Source: Mucidula mucida (taxonomy: Eukaryota; Basidiomycota; Agaricomycetes; Agaricales; Physalacriaceae). From it: a DNA stretch of 64,000 nt. Position numbers and translations under genes: made by a program. The DNA is taken from assembly GCA_015501055.1 (NCBI GenBank), contig JADNYV010000124.1:45892-109891 (forward strand), given 5' to 3'. Below are positions 56,901 to 64,000 of the stretch, piece by piece. The stretch's first letter is position 1; every line of letters starts with the position of its first letter. The notes below the pieces were generated by a model, which did not search any database, had not been told where the DNA came from, and saw only the letters and a program-made list of their open reading frames with translations.

Positions 56901-58437
56901 ATGTCGACCACGTCCTCATCTTCAAAACATCGCCAAAGACTCTTCTCCTACAATCCAACACCCATCCAGATAGACCCACGTGCTCCTGTGCCCTCATGCC
57001 CGCTTCAGCCGTTGGATCATCATATCTCCGCGAGCCTCATACTCAAGCGTGTTCAGAACGTCCCAGAACTGCACGTTGACTTGACCGCCGCTTTGGATAT
57101 CTTTTCGTCCACCCCCGACTCCTTCAATGACTCATACTTTTTGTTTCCGACGCGCGGGTTTTACGAGTATGAAAAGCACGCAGGAGCTTTGTCACTCATA
57201 AAAGCACGGCGAATAACCATCGATGTAGCAGCGTCCCAATTGGCATCGAATCTTCTCCTCCACCCGAATCAGCCCGAAGTACGTGCGCTACCCATATGGG
57301 CAAATGCTCTGTATGACCTGCAGTCTACCATGATCAACGAGGAATACGCATCCCAGAACCTAGCGCTACAACTGCTAAAGCCAGGCGATGTGCAAATCGC
57401 TGTCCTCAGCCGAAAGAACAGGAATTTCTACGAGCGTCTTCGTAACCACGTCCCTCAGTTGACATCATGTGTATGTTTCTGTCCGGACGCCTTGCCATTA
57501 CTGGAAGACATGTCACTTTTAGAAACCATAGATATGTTTCCGTGGAAGCTGCACTCGCGCTGTGAAGTCCCTCTTCCCGACGTCCCATCGACCTTTGTGG
57601 ATGCCCCGAAGAGCCTATGGACGTTGCCCAAAACTAAGGCTCCACGTCGTAGTAGCCGCCTTCGGCACACCTCCATCCCATTCGTGTGCCATAAAGGTGA
57701 CATTCATCTCGTCGACAAACCGAACAAAGATGGAGAGTATAGGCCGTTTTGTGTGGATTACGTTCAAAAGGTGCATTCTTCAGTTTTCTTGTTTTTGATT
57801 GCGAACTCATGCTCTTCAGGCATGGGCAACAGCAGTGAAGGTAGATGCTTCGTTTCTTGTCTTTGACTGTGGCAATTTCTTTCGCTTTGGAATTCGCCAT
57901 CGCCAGTCGCAAACACTGTTCTTGTCCAATCTTATCGACGTATGCACCAGCACGGATCCTTCTTACGGAACGATACTGACGGCATTGACTGTCGCTGCGG
58001 TCTATGATGCGACAATGCGCCTTCCGTTGTTAGAAAACACTATTCTAGGAAAGAGGAAGTCGGACAACGCACTTTCAAGGCGACGATCAAAGAAACTCAA
58101 AATTGATACCGATGCCACACGGGATAAAGTGAGTGATTTCTCCGTTCCTTGCAGGCGTCTTAAGCATACCTCCCAGGCCATGAGTGAATTACTCGAGTCA
58201 TCGTCCGCGCTCGCAGTCTCGTTTCGCTTCGACTATTTGGATTCCCCTGCACCTCTTCTTTTAGTTTTACCAGGAGCCGAGCGAAAACCTTGCTACAAGC
58301 CATCCGAATATTTGAACGTAACGCTCGACAAAAAATTAGGCGCGGGGGCAGTGGGCGATGTAGGGTTAGGTATTGTAGGCAGAATTTTAAGTATTCAGCA
58401 GATGATACGGTTGTGTACAGCGGTTCCGTGAGTTATA
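56901..58437 (+). pseudogene. Kinase-associated protein, cut off at the glycine-rich loop
   Basis: Start ATG at 56901 (MSTTSSSSKHRQRLFSYNPT). Exon 1 runs to about 57770 with YFLFPTRGFYEYEKHAGALS, LKPGDVQIAVLSRKNRNFYE and GEYRPFCVDYVQK. After an intron (57771-57820) it reads AWATAVKVDASFLVFDCGNF and FGIRHRQSQTLFLSNLIDVC, resembling the middle exon of the divergent neighbour. Then GKRKSDNALSRRRSKKLKID (a nuclear-localisation-like basic run), CYKPSEYLNVTLDKKLGAGA and VGDV, the start of a kinase domain with its Gly loop. Soon after, the frame is lost: a stop at about 58432, and a short in-other-frame echo YSADDTVVYSGSVSY. No Lys, catalytic loop or activation segment follows before the MITE at 58925. 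A 3' truncation is the simplest reading. Confidence 0.6.
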
Positions 58438-58885
58438 CAACAGCCACCGGAGAGCAAGAATGTCAGGTACCAAAAAGGACGTTTTCCTGGTATTGCTGGG
58501 CGCAAATAGGACTTATTGACAATAGCGACGGCGATTGCGTTGAAATCAGAAAGCCACTGGGTCGGGGTGATATGAAACTGGGCAATGGGGATCCTTTAAA
58601 AAATTGGTTCAGCCCGTGCTCGAAACGGGGACCTTCTGTGAACAATGCACAATCAGCATGTGAGACAGAAATCATGACCACTAGACCACTGAACCGATGC
58701 CTTGGGGTATGCTTTCTTAATTGCAGTGTAGCACAACATGGTATCGTATCCAGGAGCAAGACAAAATGGAAACTAACAGAAGCTAAAATTTAACGACAGT
58801 GGTGGGGGTGTATCTAAGGAGGTAGAGCAGAAACCGGATCAAATATTAGTACGCGAATGAATTGATCTTCCAAGCTTACTCTGCT
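58438..58885. other. Eroded 3' part of the kinase-like gene
   Basis: Echo of kinase-like sequence to about 58480, then nothing recognised up to the end of the inverted MFS gene. Confidence 0.35.
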
Positions 58886-58924
58886 TTAGAACTTGCCATA
58901 TACTATGCCTTTCAACCCGCAATA

Positions 58925-59164
58925 CTGTACTAACGCGACCGGATCTTCACGGCATGTTACGCGTTATGATTGTGAACTAAATTACCAGTAGTTCATCCAG
59001 GGTCCATAGACCATATTGGGAGCCGCGGGAGGCGGCGGCGAAAATTTCCGCATTTGGGCTGATCCCGACAAAATTTACCGTTGTTACGCGTTATGGAAGC
59101 CGAATTAGTTCACTTCACGGGGCCCTGTGACGCGTTATGTGAATTAACGGTCGCGGTAGTACAG
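58925..59164. mobile_element. MITE copy 2, inserted in the last codons of an MFS gene
   Basis: 240 bp, same terminal repeats as 30867-31121 (one T-to-G change in the right end), flanked by TA at 58923-58924 and 59165-59166. It lacks 15 bp of the central GC hairpin seen in copy 1; otherwise the two differ at only a couple of positions. The sequence on either side joins to give the expected end of the MFS gene. Confidence 0.92.
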
Positions 59165-60919
59165 TAGCGACTGACGAGCATCAAACCCACACCAACCAGG
59201 ACAGCGCTCCCTACGATAGAACGTGAGCACCGAATGCGTCGATGAGGTTCGTGAAAACCTCTTACCTGCATAATACCCCACCGCTTCGAATCCACCCGTC
59301 CTAGTATTGATCACACCGGATACTGGCGGGCCAGCGAGCCCACCAAGCGCTAAAATACTCATCAACATTCCAATCCTTTGCCCTACATCCGTCGCGTCGC
59401 CAACCTCCAAGACCGGGTTGGCCAGCAGCGACACAGACGAGCCTGAAGCGAACCTTTCAAAATCACAGAACACGATCAGCATCAGCATAAAATTGTGTTC
59501 GAGAACCTCCTACCCATATACGAGCGCAATGGCAATGATTCGTCCTTTGTTCACTGCAAACGGCCACGCGAACGTGACAATGGCCGCCCCAGTCGTAAAC
59601 GGAATCATAACATTCATCGGTCCGATCCTATCGGCCAGTATCCCCGCACAATACCTCCCCAACCCAGACGAGGCGTTGGCGATAGACACCAGATAGAACG
59701 AAAAGTTCTCGTCTACACCATGCGCAGTAACCGAGACGTCAATGTACATGTGGACTGTGTATATGCCGAGGAAAGAAGTAAACGTTGAAGCGCAGAAGAA
59801 GGAATAGGCGGGGGAGCGAAAGGCACGCAGGTTGAAGAGTCCGCCGCTAGTAGTGACGGGTGGAAAGCGGCGTCTGACGAGAAGGTTGGAAAGACCAAGG
59901 CCGACAAGGAGGATGAAGCCAATTATACGCATCATCCATGGGAAGCTGGGGCGCATGAATAATGATCATGTTCGTAGGTGAGACGCGTACCCGACTTTAT
60001 TATGCGCATTGTGCACGGAAAGCTATGGCGTGAGTGTGAGTGCTTATTAAGTGATAGACGGAACACGTACTCAACTTTCGGGATGAGCTTCCTCGCAGCG
60101 ATGGGAATGAGCGTGCCGCCAAAAGACGATCCCATCGCCGACACACCCATAGCAAGTCCTCTCCTGCGCTTAAACCAATGTGCGATTAAGGCGGTGGTCG
60201 GGCTCATAAGCCCTCCACACGCGAGCTATTCGATTCTCATGAGCAAGGACGAACAATACTTTGCGTACACCAACAGCGAATCCTTGACAGAGCAGAAACT
60301 GCCAGTATTCATGACACTCTGCGACGAGAAATGTCGCTGTTACGAGAAGCGCACTGGATACTAGTAACAGAGGATGAAAATAGCCCAGGGCGAACAGACG
60401 GCAGGAAACTAGCGCAGGGAGGAAGACGAGGGAGTATTGAATGGATCCTATGCACGCTCTACACTCAGTTCTCATTTTCTACACAACAGAAAAACGCACA
60501 TGTTGGATGGCGGTGTATCCTTCAAGATATCGGTCTGATAATACGCTTGAAAGACCTGTATCATGACGTCAACACGTACCACACCGACATGCCAAGAGAG
60601 AAACGTACACCCCAGGAATTGACGTATCTGAACCTAAAATGCGCGTCAGATGTGGAGTACACCTGGGTTGTTACAAGCAGAGTTCCGTCGTGAACGTGGT
60701 GCACATCGCCTACTTTACAAGATGAAAAGTCAGAAACCGAGAATATCAGACAGAAAAAGAGGAAGGCACCCCAACAACGACCGACCATGCACGTAGCCCG
60801 CCGTCTGGGAAATCTTCATGGGTAGGGACGTGTTTGTCCGTATTCGTACCGGAATTGAGAGCGCCATCCTTCTCGCTCTGCCGTATTGTATCAAGGGAAA
60901 CTTCTGGTTCGACAGACAT
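59110..60919 (-). CDS. MFS transporter (MCT-like), paralog of 51580-53295, C-terminus altered by a MITE
   Basis: Start at 60917-60919 gives MSVEPEVSLDTIRQSEKDGA and then FPDGGLRAWSVVVG. Readable exons: FRYVNSWGV, FQAYYQTDILKDTPPSN, GSIQYSLVFLPALVSCRLFA, CHEYWQFLLCQGFAVG, LMSPTTALIAHWFKRRRGLA, GSSFGGTLIPIAARKLIPKV, FPWMMRIIGFILLVGLGLSN, FLGIYTVHMYIDVSVTAHGV, SSGLGRYCAGILADRIGPMN, GGLAGPPVSGVINTRTGGFE, GSAVLVGVGLMLVSRY. Then the MITE begins: the protein now ends CTTATVNSHNASQGPVK at about 59110. Beyond the MITE the original end is still readable (GLKGIVYGKF, stop at 58886-58888). The first helix exon (AMCNSF in the paralog) is less clear here. All membrane segments are kept, so function may survive. 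Confidence 0.8.
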
Positions 60920-60975
60920 GCTGAAGGGGGACCTCTGTGAAGAGAAGAACCTTGACTACAAGGATACAGATGAAT

Positions 60976-61140
60976 CCTGCTTTTAAAGTGTATCCTGAAA
61001 TTTCGGGAGGACATCAAGAGGGCCTGTAGGCTGTGGCCGATGACCGAGGTGCCAGAATTTGGTGCGGCGCAAGGTCGCTGCCCGAAGACCGAAGTGTTGG
61101 ATCTCAAGAGGACTCGGACGACGAGGAGGAGAATGCACAC
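60976..61140. other. Intergenic, nothing recognised
   Basis: Upstream side of the inverted MFS gene; no gene. Confidence 0.35.
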
Positions 61141-61355
61141 CGTATATAGTCCAAATGTATGTAGTTTATATACTGTAAATATGAGGTGTATCTAAAGGGG
61201 AATCTGGGGAGCTAAGTAAGTAAACGAGTCAGTACAAGTTATCGGTGGTAACGGTAGCGGGTCGGAAGTAACGGGAGCGGGTCGGGGAATGTGAGTGCGG
61301 GTCCGTCAACGAAGGGATTAGAAAACCAACGAGTAGTCCGGCTTGGACTTCAACA
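61140..61355 (-). repeat. Probable 3' LTR of the copia fragment (outer end approximate)
   Basis: Begins TGTTG on the minus strand right after the polypurine tract. The outer boundary cannot be set without a second copy. Confidence 0.5.
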
Positions 61356-61362
61356 CTCCCCC

Positions 61363-62289
61363 TCAAGCCGGAACAAGTCCAAAGCTGCGAGCAAAGTGTT
61401 TTGCCTTCGCGCTGGGAAGGGCTTTGGTGAGCGTGTCCGCGAGCATGTCGTCTATGGGACAGTAGACGAGTCGGATGTCTCCGTTTGCGATCGCGTACCG
61501 GATAAAGTGGTAGCGAATGTCGATATGCTTGGTACGTGCATGGAATTGACCAAGTTCGGCGTGAGCGAGTGCGAGTGCCGACTGGTTGTCGTCGTGGATG
61601 ATGATGGGATGATGGAGGGGTGTAAATAGTTCCGAAATGAATTGACGCATCCATAAGGCTTCCTTGCCTGCGTATGTCAACGCGATATACTCCGCCTCGG
61701 TGGTCGAGAGTGCAACGATATCCTGCTGTTTAGACGACCACGAAACAGCTCCTCCGTCGATGAGAAACGCGTACCCAGAAATTGCCTTGCGATTCTCAAT
61801 AGACATCCCATCTGCATCAGCAAATCCTTCCAAACCCCTGCCTTGTCCATCTCCTCCAAAGGTGAGCCTCCAGCTGCGAGTACCCTTGAGATATTGTAGT
61901 GCACGTTTCGCTGCGTGCCAGTGTACAAGTCCGGGGTTGTCGTTGAAGCGCGAGAGGATGGTGGCCGCGTAAGCCAAGTCGGGACGCGTGCCGGTCGTGA
62001 TCCAAATCAGGGATCCGACCACGCCTCTGTATGGATGTCGCTGTATTTCAGCGATCTCGAGCGCGTCGGTGGGACATTGGTCGCGTGAAAGTTGCACGTT
62101 TGGGTCCATAGGTATGGCTGCCGGCTTACAGTCTTCCATGTTGAAGCGCTGGAGCACGGAATCAATGTACGACGTCTGATTGATGGAAATGGTTCTGGCC
62201 GCTCTGTCGCGTATGATCTCCATGCCCAGGAGCCAGCTGATAGGCCCCAACAGTGTAATTTTGAACAGCTGTGCAACGCGTTCCTGCAC
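61363..62289 (-). pseudogene. Ty1/copia fragment: end of RT plus RNase H
   Basis: Open minus-strand frame: LLGPISWLLGMEIIRDRAAR, DCKPAAIPMDPNVQLSRDQC, GVVGSLIWITTGTRPDLAYA, LQYLKGTRSWRLTF, FADADGMSIENRKAISGYAF, VSWSSKQQDIVALSTTEAEY, MRQFISELFTPLHHPIIIHD, FHARTKHIDIRYHFIRYAIA, and DMLADTLTKALPSAKAKHFA to the stop. All RNase H motifs (D, E, D) are present. A polypurine tract GAGGGGGAG and an LTR start TGTTGAAGTC follow at 61351-61366, so the 3' LTR extends left from 61355. The 5' two thirds are missing: the frame stops where the palindromic element at 62286 begins. Different lineage from the 13895-18585 element. Confidence 0.85.
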
Positions 62290-62459
62290 CCTATGCTGTA
62301 CCCTTATTATAATACAGTGCTCTAATTAGAGGGCACTGTATTACAATACAGGCTCTAATTAGAACCGACGCTATGGCGGGGCTGTATTATAATACGGGCG
62401 GGTCTGTATTATAATACGGGACCGCCTGCCTAATACAGCAAATAGCGGGTACAGGGTGC
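62286..62459. mobile_element. Small palindrome-rich element (MITE-like) at the copia breakpoint
   Basis: About 174 bp with ends GCACCCT...AGGGTGC; next to them GTACCC / GGGTAC also pair, with 5 bases inserted on the left. Inside are several copies of the palindrome TGTATTATAATAC and variants (about 62305, 62335, 62384, 62404, 62430). No coding capacity. It directly adjoins the broken RT frame. Confidence 0.6.
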
Positions 62460-62574
62460 GGCGCCGTGGCTGGGTCAGCTGTGCCGTGATGCCGGGCTCG
62501 GTGAGCATTGCCGTGACTCGGTCATTCCCGAGGAATCACGGGCACGTCCCAATCCGGATGCATGCGCGTCCGGG

Positions 62575-62945
62575 CGCCCGCGCACCCGTTCAGCGCCTGC
62601 GCCACACATCCTGCAGACATAAATTATCTTCTCAGTGAGTGTCTACTACTGTCGGACCATATCCCGATTGATCCCAGCAGCTGAACGTTCTTTTTTGCGC
62701 ACTACCCCCGGTGCCCCGCTGTAATCCGCACCCGCGCACCCGTTCAGCGGCGGCGCCACACATTACAGAGCCTCAATCATCGTCTCAATTACTTTGTACT
62801 GCAGTAGGACTATATTCCGACTCATTCCGGCAGCTCAGCATTCATTAATACGCACTGCCCCCAGATCCGAACATCACCCACGTGATTGAACCCAGCGGGT
62901 ACTCAGCACGCCCGCTACACATTACTGGTACCATGCAGCGATTAA
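62575..62945. repeat. Diverged tandem repeats, about 150 bp each
   Basis: Two units start with CGCACCCGTTCAGCG (about 62580 and 62735) and share GCGCCACACAT, AGGACTATATTCCGA-like and CAGCTGAACGTTC/CAGCTCAGCATTC blocks plus GCACT(A/G)CCCCC. A weaker third unit starts near 62880. Function unknown. Confidence 0.6.
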
Positions 62946-63340
62946 TATAGACGCCACAGAGTGCCATACTTGCCTACTTGTGCTTACCTTGGATATCATG
63001 GCCTTAAATTTCTCGCCGCCGCCACATCATCGTCAAATCCGGAAATATCCGGATCCAACCAAAACACGCCCGCTTTGCTACCTCGTCGGGACAGACGATT
63101 ACACGGAACATCACTGAGCATTGAGTGACAAATGTGTGTAGCTACGTACTCGAAGTATCAATAAATGCCAGTTAACACAGATAGTGCACTGTCTCCGTGA
63201 ACTTGACGGCTCATTCCCGTAACTGCCTAATTGGGAAGTCCGCTTCGTTCACAGCGCGCTGTCTCTTCTCACTGTTACAATCTCATATTCTTTTCCTAGC
63301 CATGCTATGACAATCAGATGTTATTGGTGTACACTACATT

Positions 63341-64000
63341 TCATTCTTCTGCTATGTCCACGTCGTCTTCATTATCGTTACCGCCATCTTCTTCCGCCTC
63401 CACTTCAACCTCTATCACGTGCGACACGGGTAGACCATCTAAGAGCTCCTGACCAAGTGTGCGAATGTCCTTCCAGTGATTCTCCAAATCCTGTGCCTCG
63501 CCATCAAGAGTGCTCGCTTGCTCCGCCGCGAATGCGCGAAGACCCTGCTGATATTCGGCATCCAATCCGGCATGTTGCTCCAGGCCACGCTCCCGCCACA
63601 GTGATGCATTCCACCGGCGATACACGATCACGCGACGCATCTCTTCCAGTAGAAGTGCCACCTCTTCCTCCCAGCGCATCTTCCGCGCGCCGAGCCTTGC
63701 ACCACTCAATTTTGAGAGCTATCCAAACTTGAGTGAGAATTCAACAATACCTCAAAATGGGACTCACCTTCATGGATCACCGGGTCGTCGTTGCGTGTAG
63801 CAACGCTAAATCCATCAACAGGCTCATTGTAGCTATACCAAATCCACGATAATTGACGGCGACCCTCACCACGAGCAACAACGGCGCCCTTCTTTGGTGG
63901 GATCAACTATCAACTCATCAATCAAACCGCGCTCTGCCAGAATATGCCTCTCGGCAATTTCCTCCGCTGTCAGCAAACGCTCGTTCATACCCCTGACGTA
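63341..64000 (-). pseudogene. C-terminal end of a KDZ-type transposase-associated protein
   Basis: Minus strand, running in from the right edge: RLLTAEEIAERHILAERGLI-like text at 63920-64000, then PPKKGAVVARGEGRRQLSWI and WYSYN (the conserved x-S-W-I-W-Y). After an intron (about 63711-63765) LKIEWCKAR, then a one-base frame change near 63690 into ARKMRWEEEVALLLEEMRRV, YRRWNASLWRERGLEQHAGL, and an acidic tail to 63341. This helical end is what I know from the C-termini of basidiomycete proteins with CxC cysteine clusters and the Kyakuja-Dileera-Zisupton transposase domain. The catalytic part is right of the window. The frameshift suggests decay. Confidence 0.68.

Noticed and set aside
51580..60919. 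Biosynthetic cluster around the transporters
   Set aside because: There is no PKS, NRPS, terpene synthase or tailoring enzyme near them; the P450 and the PLP enzyme are 40-60 kb away and belong to other neighbourhoods.
1..64000. tRNA and rRNA genes
   Set aside because: I looked for B-box-like GGTTCGAATCC and cloverleaf-sized inverted repeats and saw none convincing. A tRNAscan run would settle it.

Overview
The window is nuclear DNA of a filamentous basidiomycete, most likely an Agaricomycete. Protein-coding genes are densely packed and split by many short GT-AG introns of about 45-70 bases. The families are typical of mushrooms and wood- or litter-decay fungi: CYP63-like P450, fungal rhodopsin-domain membrane protein, F-box/LRR proteins, DUF6699, secreted HsbA-like protein, GH17 glucanase, KDZ-type transposase and Ty1/copia elements. 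I saw no rRNA, CRISPR array or convincing tRNA. Intron boundaries and starts were called by eye.

Layout. 1-12.9 kb: a 5'-truncated P450, a Dal5-type permease, a carboxymuconolactone-decarboxylase-like protein, a rhodopsin-domain protein, a decayed pepsin-type protease, a PLP-dependent ammonia-lyase-like enzyme with a C-terminal frameshift, a decayed SDR and a small secreted protein. 13.2-31.1 kb is an accessory region. It holds three copies of a small RRM gene (one apparently intact, two decayed), a Ty1/copia element with 5-bp target duplication in the 3' flank of one copy, and an F-box/LRR gene cut by a 3.66-kb terminal-inverted-repeat transposon that carries an intact 977-residue transposase-like gene. 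It also holds a Derlin gene, a decayed F-box paralog and a MITE. 31.5-50.2 kb is mostly housekeeping: thioesterase-fold protein, GH17 glucanase, F-box-like protein, GT8-like glycosyltransferase, mitochondrial carrier, VAP/Scs2 protein, a beta-tubulin fragment, DUF6699 protein, a coiled-coil protein head-to-head with a Rab GTPase, and a secreted EEP-fold hydrolase. 51.5-60.9 kb is a near-symmetric block: MFS transporter (+), kinase-like gene (-), kinase-like gene (+), MFS paralog (-). The second MFS gene has a MITE in its last codons. 61.1-64 kb holds a copia fragment, a palindromic small element, diverged tandem repeats and the C-terminal end of a KDZ-type transposase-associated protein.

The strongest candidate for something undescribed is the transposon at 19853-23516. 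Its ends are 40-bp inverted repeats flanked by a 7-bp direct repeat (GGGTATG). Removing the element and one repeat joins the two halves of the F-box gene in frame. The encoded protein resembles, as far as I recall, a large unnamed Agaricomycete protein family. This insertion is direct evidence that the family may be transposases.

Several conserved genes carry single small indels (Rab, ammonia-lyase, GT8, KDZ). These may be real decay or uncorrected assembly indels; raw reads would decide.
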